Assembly (NCBI RefSeq): GCF_914271435.1
Contig: NZ_CAJZAI010000017.1
Location: forward strand, 35,914-99,913
Length of the DNA: 64,000 bases
From: Cupriavidus laharis
GTDB lineage: Bacteria; Pseudomonadota; Gammaproteobacteria; Burkholderiales; Burkholderiaceae
Direction of reading: 5' to 3'
Positions within the stretch are counted from its first letter, which is position 1; every line of letters starts with the position of its first letter. This document shows positions 16,498-25,864 of this stretch, piece by piece. Under the pieces are notes generated by a model, which saw only the letters and a list, made by a program, of their open reading frames with translations, searched no databases and had not been told where the DNA came from. Made by a program: the position numbers and the translations under genes.

Positions 16498-17007
16498 CGG
16501 ACTGATCCGGATGCGGGGCTGGCCCCGCATCCGCTTGCCCTTCCAACGGGCAGGCACCCTCCCCAACCCTCGTTCCGCAAGCAGCAACCCACATGCAATG
16601 GTGGCTCCGCACCACCGTTGTATGCGCACCGCGCCTTGCCGGAAAACAGGGGCCGCAAACGGATGCATGCTACAGTGAGCGTCCTTCAACGCGAGAGCCC
16701 CCTGCATGCCGCGCTGCGCCAATGATTCCACGCTGACACGTGACGGGCTCCCTGGCCGTCACACATGGTGCATCGTGGATCCCCGACCGCGCCGGCAACC
16801 CCAGGCGATCCCCCCGCGTAGCACAATCTGCCGGCGCCACTGCGACGCATAGGACAGCGGCCCCAAGACAGGCCGCACCCGGCAACTGAAGCGGCCAGCA
16901 AGTGCCGTGGAATCAACTGGCACGCCAGTCCCATCAACCACCCCTGCTGTGCCTGCCATCAAGGTCCTGCGGGACCGCGCCAGTTACTCACCTTTTTACA
17001 TGTGACC
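16498..17007. other. Gap after metQ
   Basis: Apart from the hairpin listed separately, this 510-base gap shows no gene or recognisable remnant on either strand. The last part should hold the promoter of the acyltransferase gene. Confidence 0.4.
16508..16533 (+). terminator. Strong hairpin after metQ
   Basis: CGGATGCGGGGC/GCCCCGCATCCG is a nearly loop-less 12-bp inverted repeat 11 bases after the metQ stop. The following CTTGCCCTTCC is only weakly T-rich, so it may be an imperfect terminator or an mRNA 3'-end stabiliser. Confidence 0.6.
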
Positions 17008-17904
17008 ATGCCTCGACGTCTGCCCTTCCCAAGTAGCACGCTCTCCACGGTGGTACGGCTTGTTGCCGCGCTGCCGTTGCCTGTCGCGCATGCGGCCGGG
17101 CGCATGCTGGGGCGGCTCGTGTACGCGCTGCCGGGCCGATACCGGCGGCACCTGCAGCAGAACGCCATCCAGGCCGGCTTCGCTGCGCCAGCCTTTGCTC
17201 GACAGGCCGCCGGCGAGACCGGTGCCATGATGACCGAACTGGCCCATGTCTGGTTTCGCAGCCAGGACTGCCTCGACAAGGTCATTTGCGACGACTGGGA
17301 GGTGATCGAACGCACCCTGGCGGAAGGCCGCGGGCTCGTCATGCTGACGCCGCACCTGGGATGCTTCGAGTTGGCCGCCCGCTACGCCGCGGAACGGATC
17401 TCGCTGACGATCATGTTCCGGCCCCATCGCAAGGCGTTGTTCCGGGACCTGCTCGATACCGTGCGCGGCGCGTCGAAACTGAAGGCAGTTCCCGCAACCG
17501 CGCAAGGCGTGCGCGCCTTCGTACGCGCATTGCGGCAAGGCGAGGCGGTCGGCCTGTTGCCTGATCAGGCGCCCAAGGGCGATGGCGTCTGGGTACCGTT
17601 CTTCGGCCGCAAGGCCTATACGATCACGTTGCCATGCAAGCTCGCCGCGCAAACCGGCGCGCCGCTCATCATTGCGGCTGGCGAGCGCCTGCCTGGCGGG
17701 CGGGGCTGGAGAATGCACGTAAAGCGCCTGACAGGTCCACTACCGCCGACGGCTGAAGAGCAGGCGGCATGGATCAATGCCGAGGTGGAAGAAATGGTCC
17801 GGCGCTTCCCCGAGCAGTATCTTTGGGGCTACAACCGCTACAAGGTCCCGTCCGGCACGCAGGCGCCCGATGAAAGTGGCGCCAAGGCTGCCAGTGCATC
17901 GTGA
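17008..17904 (+). CDS. LpxL/HtrB-family lauroyl-type acyltransferase
   Basis: This 298-residue inner-membrane enzyme of the lipid A late-acyltransferase family moves an acyl chain from acyl-ACP to a lipid A precursor or related acceptor. The catalytic HX4D/E motif is H-LGCF-E at about 113-118, followed by FRPHRK, LPDQAP and a C-terminal PEQYLWGYNRYK. An N-terminal hydrophobic stretch (TVVRLVAALPLPVAHAAGR) anchors it. It is an isolated gene, so lipid A acylation is likely but a role in another acylated lipid is possible. GTG 17002 is an alternative start. Confidence 0.85.
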   Translation: MPRRLPFPSSTLSTVVRLVAALPLPVAHAAGRMLGRLVYALPGRYRRHLQQNAIQAGFAAPAFARQAAGETGAMMTELAHVWFRSQDCLDKVICDDWEVIERTLAEGRGLVMLTPHLGCFELAARYAAERISLTIMFRPHRKALFRDLLDTVRGASKLKAVPATAQGVRAFVRALRQGEAVGLLPDQAPKGDGVWVPFFGRKAYTITLPCKLAAQTGAPLIIAAGERLPGGRGWRMHVKRLTGPLPPTAEEQAAWINAEVEEMVRRFPEQYLWGYNRYKVPSGTQAPDESGAKAASAS

Positions 17905-17931
17905 CTGCCCGCAGCCCGGCGCATACCCTGC

Positions 17932-18378
17932 CTATTTGAGGTACTTCATCGTCGCAACGCCTGTTGCGACCAGCAGTTCTTCATCCAGCCAGACTTCGGC
18001 GCGCGAAAAGAAGATCGAACGCCCGCGCCGGTCGACCATCCCTTTCGCGGTCAGCAGCCTGCCCGTGCCGTTGCTCAGGAAGTTCGAAGTCAGCGACAAC
18101 GTGACGGCATGCAGCGGCGCCTCGCCCGCCGGCGAGTAAAGGCCGGAATAACCGGTCGCAGCATCGAGCAAGGTACAGATGGTGCCGCCGTGGATCACAC
18201 GGCTTCGGTTAAGCATGTGCGGGGCGACGTCCAGCTCCAGCTCCACGTAATCGCGGCGCCACTGGGTGATCCTGACACCGGCGCTTTCCAGTGCCGGGTT
18301 ATCAAGGCAGAATCCGCGGCTCTCTTCACCGATAACAACGTCCGCGGCGCGGGCGGTCTCTAGGGATTGGTCTTTCAT
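17932..18378 (-). CDS. PaaI-family hotdog thioesterase
   Basis: This 148-residue acyl-CoA thioesterase-like protein has the hotdog signature HGGTICTLLDAATGYS at about 75-90 and a C-terminal beta strand FFSRAEVWLDEELLVATGVA. Such proteins hydrolyse aryl- or acyl-CoA thioesters. ATG 18378 (MKDQSLETARAADVV) is chosen because longer starts add a Pro/Lys-rich leader not seen in the family. Its substrate is unknown. Confidence 0.82.
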   Translation of the reverse strand: MKDQSLETARAADVVIGEESRGFCLDNPALESAGVRITQWRRDYVELELDVAPHMLNRSRVIHGGTICTLLDAATGYSGLYSPAGEAPLHAVTLSLTSNFLSNGTGRLLTAKGMVDRRGRSIFFSRAEVWLDEELLVATGVATMKYLK

Positions 18379-18790
18379 TTCACAAATCGGCGCCGCTCCT
18401 GACGGAGGCAAGCGCTTGACAGGCAACAAGGGGGGGTACACCGGGCTGGCCTTCCTGCCACTTTTGGTTGATCGCCAGACACCATGTGCGGCAGTCATCA
18501 GGAAGCGCTGACCCGTTTGCTATCGCACGACAGCAAGGGCGTAACTTGCTGCGATTTGCCCCTCTACGTAAATCTCGATTTCGCGAACGGTCCCTTTTGT
18601 CCGCATGAATGCTGGTGCAAGAATCCGGCTATCGGCGCCGGCATCAATGTGCCGACGCCCCCTGATAACCGTCCGTCAGCGCCTTCAGGCACGCCATCAC
18701 ATCGCGCATTTCCACCTCGATCATCAGGGGCTTGTCGCCTGGTTTGCCGCCGAACGGGCTTCCATGCTGATGTTGAACAGAGAACGCCCT
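18379..18790 (-). other. Gap between FrnE-like and PaaI genes, with a possible gene remnant
   Basis: No complete gene is seen. Directly after the FrnE-like stop the same minus-strand frame stays open to a TGA at 18644-18646. It encodes a coding-looking stretch (PFGGKPGDKPLMIEVEMRD and DVMACLKALTDGYQ) with no good start at its head. An internal ATG would give only about 25 residues. I read it as a 3' remnant of an unidentified gene. Confidence 0.3.
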
Positions 18791-19441
18791 TTACGCTTTG
18801 GACGTTTCAGCGAGTATGTCGCGGATCGCCTGTTCGAAGGCTTCCACCGGTTGTCCACCGGTCACGAGGTAGCGGCGGTTGAAGATGATCGCGGGCACGG
18901 AATGGATGCCCATTGCCTGGTTCTCCCGCTCTGCCTCACGGACCTCATCGGCATAGTCGTCGCCTTGCAGCACCTGACGCGCCCGCGCCGCGTCAAGTCC
19001 CACGGATTCCGCGACCTCGGCCAGCACGTCATGGCTGCTCGGATCCCTGCCCTCGGCATGGTAAGCCTCCAGCAGTGCCAGCTTGAGCGGCAGCTGGCGG
19101 CCCTCAAGCCCGGCCCAATGCAGCAGCCGATGCGCATCGAAGGTGTTGTAGACGCGCGTACGCGGGCCAAACTTAAAGCCAATGCTGGCACCACGCTCGC
19201 GGATCATCGCCTGGGTCTCGGCAATCTGTTCCGGCGTGCGCCCGTATTTCGTGCCGAGGTACTCGACAATGGCCTCGCCACCCGGCCCCATGTCGGGATT
19301 CAGCTCGAAAGGATGCACGGCAATCTCGGCCTCGACAGCATCGCCGAGGCGCGACAGCGCAAGCCGGAGCGAGGACAGGCCAATGGCGCACCAGGGGCAC
19401 GATATATCGGAGACGAAGTCGATGCGGAGCGGTTGGGTCAT
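18791..19441 (-). CDS. DsbA-family oxidoreductase, FrnE-like
   Basis: This 216-residue cytoplasmic thioredoxin-fold protein has the helical insertion typical of FrnE. The active site C15-PWC is in FVSDISCPWCAIGL near the N terminus. The cis-proline segment GIHSVPAIIFN is at about 176-186, followed by GGQPVEAFEQAI. No signal peptide is visible, so it is unlikely to be periplasmic. FrnE proteins are thiol oxidoreductases or isomerases linked to stress or polyketide tailoring. The substrate is unknown. Confidence 0.85.
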   Translation of the reverse strand: MTQPLRIDFVSDISCPWCAIGLSSLRLALSRLGDAVEAEIAVHPFELNPDMGPGGEAIVEYLGTKYGRTPEQIAETQAMIRERGASIGFKFGPRTRVYNTFDAHRLLHWAGLEGRQLPLKLALLEAYHAEGRDPSSHDVLAEVAESVGLDAARARQVLQGDDYADEVREAERENQAMGIHSVPAIIFNRRYLVTGGQPVEAFEQAIRDILAETSKA

Positions 19442-19665
19442 GGTGTTAGTGGCGAACTGTGGAGGAAACGGCCTGATCCGGGATAGCGGCGACGAACAGG
19501 GTAACGCGAATTGCCAGGGCTTGCAGAAGCCAGGTCTCGTCAGAGCCTGCCGGCACGGATTCGTTCATTGCGAGCCCCCGATGGGACGAAGCCGTATGCT
19601 TGCATATTGCGTTTCGCGAGTAACATCGAACTCGCAAGCGTGGCATGGTTATCGGAGGTGCCCCC

Positions 19666-20208
19666 ATGCGCCAGTTGAAACTGAGCAAGGCTTTTACCCT
19701 GATCGAACCGGGGCCTGTGGTCCTTGTGACAACCCATGACGGGAAGAAGGACAACATCATGACCATCTCCTGGACCATGGTGATGGATTTCACCCCGGTG
19801 TTTGCCATCACCACAGGCGAATGGAATTACTCCTTCGCAGCGTTGCGCGAAAACAGAGAGTGCGTCATTGCCATTCCCACCGTCGAGTTGCTGGACAAGG
19901 TGGTTGGCATCGGGACGTGCACCGGGGCAGACACAGACAAGTTTTCCACGTTCGGGCTCACACCCGTGCAGGCCGGGCTCGTCAGGGCACCCTTGATCAA
20001 GGAGTGCCTCGCCAACATCGAATGCAAGGTCATCGACATCGTCGAGAATCACGACATTGTTGTGCTGGAGGGGGTCGCCGCATACATCGATACCGCACGC
20101 AAGGAAAGGCGCACGGTTCACGCGGTTGGTGACGGAACGTTCATTGTCGACGGCCGCAAGATTGACCGGAGGAAGATGATGGCCTCCAAGCTTCCATCCG
20201 GTGTCTAG
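19666..20208 (+). CDS. Flavin reductase family protein
   Basis: This 180-residue FMN-binding split-barrel protein of the DIM6/NTAB (flavin reductase-like) family carries VVLVTTHDGKKDNIMTISW and VVGIGTCTGADTDKF. Members supply reduced flavin to monooxygenases or bind flavin for other roles. ATG 19666 is preceded by GGAGG with a 7-base spacer, which decides it over an upstream GTG. No monooxygenase is adjacent. The SsuD monooxygenase 40 kb away has its own reductase SsuE. Confidence 0.85.
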   Translation: MRQLKLSKAFTLIEPGPVVLVTTHDGKKDNIMTISWTMVMDFTPVFAITTGEWNYSFAALRENRECVIAIPTVELLDKVVGIGTCTGADTDKFSTFGLTPVQAGLVRAPLIKECLANIECKVIDIVENHDIVVLEGVAAYIDTARKERRTVHAVGDGTFIVDGRKIDRRKMMASKLPSGV

Positions 20209-20306
20209 CGATGTCCAGCGTTCGTTGGCCGGCTCTCCCAGGTTGGAATGGCTTCCGGACTGCGAAACCGGGGTATGGCGTCATGGGTTCCGCGCGGGTT
20301 GAGGCG

Positions 20307-21089
20307 CTACGCCATGATATTGACGCCGCCATCTACGTACAGCGTCTCGCCTGACAGCCGACGGGCATAGGGTGTGGCCAGGAATGCGCACGTAAATCCG
20401 ACATCCATGACGTCGACCAACTCGCCCAGCGGTGCACGCTGCGCTGCGTCCGCGAGCATCAGGTCAAAATCCTTCAGCCCAGAGGCGGCCCTGGTCTTGA
20501 GCGGCCCCGGCGATATCGCATGCACGCGAATTCCACGAGGCCCAAGCTCATACGCGAGGTAGCGCGACACGGCTTCGAGCGCAGCTTTTACCGGGCCCAT
20601 GACGTTATAGTTGGGCACGACCTTGTTGGCACCGTAGTAGCTCATCGTGAACATCGTGCCGCCGTCCCGCATCAGCGGAGCAGCCAGGCGTGCCATCCGG
20701 ACGAAGGAATGGCAGGAAACGTCCATCGCTTTGGCGAACCCTTCGGCAGAACAGTTCAGCAGTCCGCCCTGCAGGTCGTCCTTCGGTGCCCAGGCGACCG
20801 AGTGCAGCAGGATATCGAGCTTGCCCCATTTGTCCTGGATCTCCTTGAACAGTGCCTCCATCTCGGCCTGGCTGGATACGTCGAGTGGGAGGAAGATCGG
20901 TGCCTCAAGCTCCTGCGCCACCGGCTCGACATACTGCCTGGCCTTGTCGTTGGCATAGGTGATCGCTACCTCCGCACCCAGCTCGCGAAAGGCCTTGGCG
21001 CAGCCATAGGCGATTGAATGCTCATTCGCGATGCCGCAGACCAGTGCCTTGACATTGGCCAGGATCGGCTGTTGTACCTGAACTGTCAT
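20307..21089 (-). CDS. fabI: Enoyl-ACP reductase-like protein (FabI family)
   Basis: This 260-residue NADH-dependent reductase has the FabI nucleotide loop (GIANEHSIAYGCAKAF) and catalytic motif Y-x6-Y-x6-K in SYYGANKVVPNYNVMGPVK. FabI ends fatty-acid elongation by reducing trans-2-enoyl-ACP. Its place at the end of a phosphotransacetylase-acetate kinase cluster suggests a second, specialised copy and not the main housekeeping FabI. The ribosome-binding site AAGGAGAGG lies inside the small ORF upstream, whose TGA overlaps the fabI ATG. Confidence 0.85.
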   Translation of the reverse strand: MTVQVQQPILANVKALVCGIANEHSIAYGCAKAFRELGAEVAITYANDKARQYVEPVAQELEAPIFLPLDVSSQAEMEALFKEIQDKWGKLDILLHSVAWAPKDDLQGGLLNCSAEGFAKAMDVSCHSFVRMARLAAPLMRDGGTMFTMSYYGANKVVPNYNVMGPVKAALEAVSRYLAYELGPRGIRVHAISPGPLKTRAASGLKDFDLMLADAAQRAPLGELVDVMDVGFTCAFLATPYARRLSGETLYVDGGVNIMA

Positions 21090-21208
21090 CTCACCTCTCC
21101 TTGGAGATTCGTCTCGCTCCGCGTGCTGACGCCCATGAAACCACCCACCATCACCGTGGCGCCATCGGGAATCATGCGTGCCGCATCCTCGCTCGAGATG
21201 GTCTTCAT
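21086..21208 (-). pseudogene. Truncated CoA-transferase alpha-subunit stub, coupled to ackA and fabI
   Basis: This is a 40-codon reading frame between ackA and fabI. Residues 1-27 (MKTISSEDAARMIPDGATVM, then VGGFMGV) match the N terminus of AtoD-type acetate/3-oxoacid CoA-transferase alpha subunits, including the VGGF(M)G CoA-binding loop. The frame then diverges and stops. Its ATG overlaps the ackA TGA (ATGA, 21205-21208) and its TGA overlaps the fabI ATG (ATGA, 21086-21089). It is either a deletion remnant kept in register or a small peptide that couples fabI translation to ackA. Confidence 0.65.
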
Positions 21209-22395
21209 CGCGCCCCCGCGTCGATCAATGCCTTGGTATGCCTGGCGATCATCAGTTCTTCATCCGTCGGGATCACCCATACCGCAACCTGCCCGGATGC
21301 CTGGCTGATGCGCGCCGCGCCACTGGCATTGGCCGCGGCATCGACCGTTACCCCCAACCAGGCCGCCTGGCGGCACACGCGGTCCCGGATCACGGCCGCA
21401 TGCTCGCCAATGCCTGCGGTGAAGACCAGCGCGTCGAGGCCCTGGGCCGCCGCGGCGAGCGAGCCGAGCTCCCGCCCGATACGGTAGGTGTACAACTCCA
21501 CCGCCAGGCGGGCGCGCGCTTCGTCGCTGGCGAGCAGCACCCGCATATCGCTCGAGATGCCGGAAACGCCGAGCAGTCCGGACTTGCGGTAGATCAGGTC
21601 CTCGATGTCGCGAGCGTCCATGCCCAGCTCGCTGATCAGGTACAGGATCACCCCCGGATCGAGGCTGCCGCAGCGCGTACCCATCGGCAAGCCGTCGACC
21701 GCGGTGAACCCCATGGTGCTGGCCACGCTGCGTCCGGCCACAAGTGCACACATGCTGCTGCCGTTGCCAAGGTGGGCCACCACGGTGCGGCCGGCCGCGG
21801 CCCCGGCGTCGACACCGGGCAGGACGCTGGCGATGTACTCGTAGGAAAGCCCGTGAAAGCCGTAGCGCCGGATGCCGCGCTCGGTCATCGAAGCCGGCAG
21901 CGCAAAGGCCTGGGCGATCTCCGGCTGCGCCCGGTGGAAGGCGGTGTCGAAGCAGGCTACCTGTGGCAGCTCCGGCCGCCGTTCGGCGAGTATCCGGATC
22001 GGCTTGAGGTTGTGCGGTTGATGCAAGGGCGCCAGCGGGCAAAGCGTATCCAGCTCTGAAAGAAGTTCTTCGCTTACCAACGCGGGCTGCGTGAAGCGTA
22101 CACCGCCATGCACTACGCGGTGCCCCACTCCGACAAGCGTATGGCCTTCGCCATGACCTCGCAGGAAGTCCGCAAGAAAAGCAACGGCACCGCCATGTCC
22201 CAGCTCGGTCCCTTCCCCCCACTGCCTGGCCTCGACTTCCGTGCCGGAGGCATCCGACGCGCGGAAGCTCGGCGACGTGTAGAGGCCGTCGATGCTGCCC
22301 CGCAGGACCAGTTTGAGTGCGTCGCCGTGGGCATCGTAAGCGCAGTACTTCAGGCTCGACGAACCCGCGTTCAGAACAAGGATCACGTCAGCCAT
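21205..22395 (-). CDS. ackA: Acetate kinase
   Basis: The enzyme interconverts acetate + ATP and acetyl phosphate + ADP. The 396-residue product has the ASKHA landmarks LVLNAGSSSLKY at the N terminus, HRVVHGG, GFHGLSYEY, HLGNGSSMCAL, GTRCGSLDPG and TAGIGEHAAV. ATG 22395 is set by the MADVILVLNAGSSS start; an in-frame extension to 22458 overlaps the upstream gene. It lies 4 bases after the phosphotransacetylase stop, so the two are co-translated. Together they make or use acetyl phosphate. Confidence 0.94.
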   Translation of the reverse strand: MADVILVLNAGSSSLKYCAYDAHGDALKLVLRGSIDGLYTSPSFRASDASGTEVEARQWGEGTELGHGGAVAFLADFLRGHGEGHTLVGVGHRVVHGGVRFTQPALVSEELLSELDTLCPLAPLHQPHNLKPIRILAERRPELPQVACFDTAFHRAQPEIAQAFALPASMTERGIRRYGFHGLSYEYIASVLPGVDAGAAAGRTVVAHLGNGSSMCALVAGRSVASTMGFTAVDGLPMGTRCGSLDPGVILYLISELGMDARDIEDLIYRKSGLLGVSGISSDMRVLLASDEARARLAVELYTYRIGRELGSLAAAAQGLDALVFTAGIGEHAAVIRDRVCRQAAWLGVTVDAAANASGAARISQASGQVAVWVIPTDEELMIARHTKALIDAGAR

Positions 22396-22399
22396 ATCA

Positions 22400-23338
22400 T
22401 CACCCCCGTATCTGGCCGGATTCCCGGCGAGCCTTGGCCACCAGCGCTGCCACCGCACATGATGCCAGGCGGGTCATGACAGCGTCGGCGCGGCTGGTGA
22501 GGATGATGGGCACTCGCGCGCCCAGCACGATGCCCGCAGCATCGGCGCCGGCCAGGAATGTCAGGCTCTTGGCGAGCATATTGCCGGCGTCCAGGTCTGG
22601 CACCAGCAGCACGTTGGCCCGCCCGGCCACTGGCGACTCGATCTTCTTGATGCGTGCGGCATCCAGGTTGATGGCATTGTCCAGTGCAAGCGGGCCGTCG
22701 ACCACCGCACCGGTTATCTGGTGCCGGTCGACCATCTTGCATAGCGCGGCCGCTTCCACAGTGGACGGCACCTTTGGATTGACCGTTTCCATCGCCGAGA
22801 GGATCGCAACCCGTACTTCCTTGACCTGAAGCGCGTGCGCGAGATCGATGGCGTTCTGCAGGATATCTGCCTTTTCCTCCAGCGTCGGCGCGATGTTGAC
22901 GGCGGCGTCGGTAATGATCAGTGCGTCCTCGTGGCCGGGCACATCCATCACGAAGCAGTGGCTGATCCGCCTGGCCGTGCGCAAGCCGCTATCTCCCCTG
23001 ACCACCGCCCCCATCAGCTCATCGGTGTGCAAGCTGCCCTTCATCAGGGCCTCGGCCTTGCCTTCGCGAACCAGCCGCACTGCGGCAGCAGCGGCGGCAT
23101 GGCTGTGCTCGGCATCGACGAGCGGATACTGGCTGATATCGATCTCATTGGCACGGGCAACCTCTTCGATGCGATCGCGCGGCCCAACCAGGATCGGTGC
23201 AATCAGGCCCAGCCGCGCTGCCTCTACCGCCCCCTCCAGCGAACTCCGGTCGCAAGGATGGGCGACCGCGGTGGGCGTGGGTGGGATGGACTTGCAGTAG
23301 TCGATCAAACGCTGATACTTCTCGTGTATGGCATTCAC
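22400..23338 (-). CDS. pta: Phosphate acetyl/butyryltransferase (Pta/Ptb family)
   Basis: This 312-residue single-domain enzyme exchanges CoA and phosphate on acyl groups. It shows EALMKGSLHTDELMGAV, the VMDVPGHEDALIITDAAVNI segment and a C-terminal VPDLDAGNMLAKSLTFLAGA. It is the short form without the DRTGG/AAA domains of long Pta and without the MaoC hydratase domain fused in some relatives. The acyl specificity, acetyl or butyryl, is not settled by sequence. It is directly upstream of ackA and 59 bases downstream of the DUF3141 gene. Confidence 0.88.
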   Translation of the reverse strand: MNAIHEKYQRLIDYCKSIPPTPTAVAHPCDRSSLEGAVEAARLGLIAPILVGPRDRIEEVARANEIDISQYPLVDAEHSHAAAAAAVRLVREGKAEALMKGSLHTDELMGAVVRGDSGLRTARRISHCFVMDVPGHEDALIITDAAVNIAPTLEEKADILQNAIDLAHALQVKEVRVAILSAMETVNPKVPSTVEAAALCKMVDRHQITGAVVDGPLALDNAINLDAARIKKIESPVAGRANVLLVPDLDAGNMLAKSLTFLAGADAAGIVLGARVPIILTSRADAVMTRLASCAVAALVAKARRESGQIRG

Positions 23339-23397
23339 GGGCTTTCTCCTGCGTCACCAGGTTGCTGGTGGTTTCCGGCGGCCGCCGGCACATGGCA

Positions 23398-25716
23398 CTA
23401 AGAGGCGCGCACAAGCGGTACCGCGGCGCGACGCGGCCGGTCAGCCTTGACCGACAGGACCGCTCGGATACGCTCCAGCATCGCGGCCTGCTCGGCCGTC
23501 GGCGCACTACCAAGCAGCCGCTCGTCGACCCTGAGCTTCTCGGCGAGTGCCTGCAGGCGGTCGCGATCGGTCTTGTCACGTAGAAGGGCTGGCAGCGTCT
23601 CAAGCGCCTGCTCCGGCGCGTACAGCGTGATGAGTTCCTGCTGGCCACGAATCCGGCGCCACGCCTCCGGCAGCAGTTCCGGCAGCAGTTCTGCGTAGTC
23701 CGTCACCAGTTCCTTGCGCAGTTCGAGCCTCGACAGCGGCAACGGCTCGCCCTCTCGCTTGAGCAGGCATGCCAGCCGGGCGATAGCCTCCGCGTAGCCG
23801 CCCTGCTCGATCGATGCCAGCGCTGCCTTGACCTCCGGCAGTTCCCGTGGCTCGGTAACCGCCGGCGGACCGGCATGTGACATCTTGTCCGGCGGAATGA
23901 AGGAGAGCAGATTCGCGTACAGGTTAAAGAAGGTGGCTTCCGTCATCGCATCGCGCACGGCACGGTAGGCGTCAAGACCTGCGCTGAGCATTTCCGCGCC
24001 GGCCTGCTCACGCTGCCGCAGGGGATGGTCGGCGTCCAGCGCCTGCCGGTTCGCCCTGACCGCATCGGCAGCGGGGCCCAGCCACGCCATCCACGGATTC
24101 AGGTCCGAGAACGCCCAGTTCTGCATCCGTAGTGGATGGAACTCGCGCAGCATTCGCGCCGTCGCCTCGTTCGACATAGCCTGCACGTACGGCTGGGCGA
24201 AGAGTTCATAGGCGCGCTGGTTGAATTCCGACACGGCAGCCACGGCCTCGAACGGCTTCTCGTCTGCACGCTCGAAGCGGTTGAGCCTTTTCGCTATCTC
24301 TTCGAGCGAATGTTCGTGGAACTCGACCTCGTACTCGACGCCGCTACCAGACTTGCGTTCGTGGATCACCATGCCATAGAGCCCCGGAGGCAACAGCTCG
24401 ATGCTCTGCAGCACGGAAACAATCTGCGCGTGCTCCTTCTGCGCGACCTTGCCCGAGACGAAGATGCCGAGGTGGCCGACGTCCTGGTGCATCATCCCGA
24501 CGATGACCTGACCTCGGGCCTTGATCTCCTCGGTGCTCCCATAGACATCCACCACCCAGTTGAATGCCTGTTGTGGCGGCGTGATGTTGTCCCCCATCGA
24601 GGCAAACAGCACGATGGGCGCCTTGATGTCGCGTAAATCGAAAGCCTTTCCGCCGGCATCCTTGACATCGCCGCTCCAGAGCTTGTTGCCCACGAAGAGG
24701 TTGCGCGTGATCCATTCGATCTCTTCGCGGTTCATCAGGTAATAGCCGCCCCACCAGTGTTCGAACTCCAGGAAACGCGGCGGCTCGGTATCGGCCTTGC
24801 GGTACAGGTTGTAGTACTTGTCCCACAAGCTGTTGGCGGGGTTCAGGTTCTCGAAATTCTGGACCAGCCAGGCGCCATCGAACTTGCCATTGCCCAGGTC
24901 AGCCGTCAGGGAAGCCAGCCAGGTCCCTCCGAGCAGGCCACCTGAGTAGCGCATCGGGTTATCCCCTTCGCCCTCGCTCCAGGCACCGCCCCAGTAAGAC
25001 ATCGGCGCGCCGTTGATGACAATGGGGCCGGTGTCGTCCGGATCCGACGCGGCGAGCATCATGGCGGCCCAGCCTCCCTGGCAATTGCCGATGATGGCCG
25101 GCTTCTGGCTGTCAGGATGCAGCGCACGCACCTTCCTGATGAACTGCTGCTCCGCTTCGCACACGTCCAGCAGCGTTTGCCCGGGCTCCGGATCGCGGAA
25201 AAAGATGACGAAATAGACTGGGTGGCCCGCGCGCAGTGCCACGCCAACCTGGGAGTCGTCCTTGAAGCCGCCGATTCCAGGGCCGTGGCCGGCACGCGGG
25301 TCGATGATGACGTAGGGGCGACGACGGTTGTCGACGGTAACGCCCGCTGGCGGTGTAATCCTCAGCAGCGCATAGTTGACCGGCCGGGCGAAGCTGCGGC
25401 CGTCCAGCACGGTTTCGTACTCGAAGTGCAGAACAGGCTTGAGGCCTTGGGCCGCATTCTCAACAAAGTTGTTGCCACGCTGCCTGATTGTGTCCCAGAA
25501 CAGGATGGCACGCTGCATGCCGTCGACCGCGTAGGCATAGTAGTTCATCGGATCCACAGCGGACATCCAGCTTGCGGGCGTCGCTGCCTCGCCGGCCATG
25601 GCTTCCTGCGCGCGATGACTGAATGCCTCCTGCGCATTCTTCAGCCGCTTTTGCAGCACCACGCTCGTCTTGACGCCCACTTCACGCGCGTGAGCCAACT
25701 TCTTTCCTGCATCCAT
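23398..25716 (-). CDS. DUF3141 protein, PHA-synthase-like alpha/beta hydrolase
   Basis: This 772-residue protein has an alpha/beta-hydrolase core at about 100-450. Instead of a serine lipase box it has G210-NCQ-G214 with Cys212, as in polyhydroxyalkanoate synthases. Candidate triad partners are Asp376 in FASMGDNITPP and His415 in QDVGHLGIF. The N-terminal region (MDPMNYY-like segment, then AVDGMQRAILFWDTIRQRGN) also resembles PhaC-type proteins. The long C-terminal half (450-772) is alpha-helical and charged. Clustering with pta, ackA and fabI suggests acyl-CoA or hydroxyacyl chemistry. The actual reaction is unknown to me. Confidence 0.85.
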   Translation of the reverse strand: MDAGKKLAHAREVGVKTSVVLQKRLKNAQEAFSHRAQEAMAGEAATPASWMSAVDPMNYYAYAVDGMQRAILFWDTIRQRGNNFVENAAQGLKPVLHFEYETVLDGRSFARPVNYALLRITPPAGVTVDNRRRPYVIIDPRAGHGPGIGGFKDDSQVGVALRAGHPVYFVIFFRDPEPGQTLLDVCEAEQQFIRKVRALHPDSQKPAIIGNCQGGWAAMMLAASDPDDTGPIVINGAPMSYWGGAWSEGEGDNPMRYSGGLLGGTWLASLTADLGNGKFDGAWLVQNFENLNPANSLWDKYYNLYRKADTEPPRFLEFEHWWGGYYLMNREEIEWITRNLFVGNKLWSGDVKDAGGKAFDLRDIKAPIVLFASMGDNITPPQQAFNWVVDVYGSTEEIKARGQVIVGMMHQDVGHLGIFVSGKVAQKEHAQIVSVLQSIELLPPGLYGMVIHERKSGSGVEYEVEFHEHSLEEIAKRLNRFERADEKPFEAVAAVSEFNQRAYELFAQPYVQAMSNEATARMLREFHPLRMQNWAFSDLNPWMAWLGPAADAVRANRQALDADHPLRQREQAGAEMLSAGLDAYRAVRDAMTEATFFNLYANLLSFIPPDKMSHAGPPAVTEPRELPEVKAALASIEQGGYAEAIARLACLLKREGEPLPLSRLELRKELVTDYAELLPELLPEAWRRIRGQQELITLYAPEQALETLPALLRDKTDRDRLQALAEKLRVDERLLGSAPTAEQAAMLERIRAVLSVKADRPRRAAVPLVRAS

Positions 25717-25864
25717 GCTGCCCTCCGCTAAAGAAGAATTGCTGCAAACCTCCGGGTCAGGAAAGCCCGATCAGGAGCACTGCGGCGACACCGTGGCTTC
25801 GTGGCCTCCGCTGCAGACACGTCTGGCCCCGACAGCGCTTTACTCAGAATTTGTCGACCGCGCT

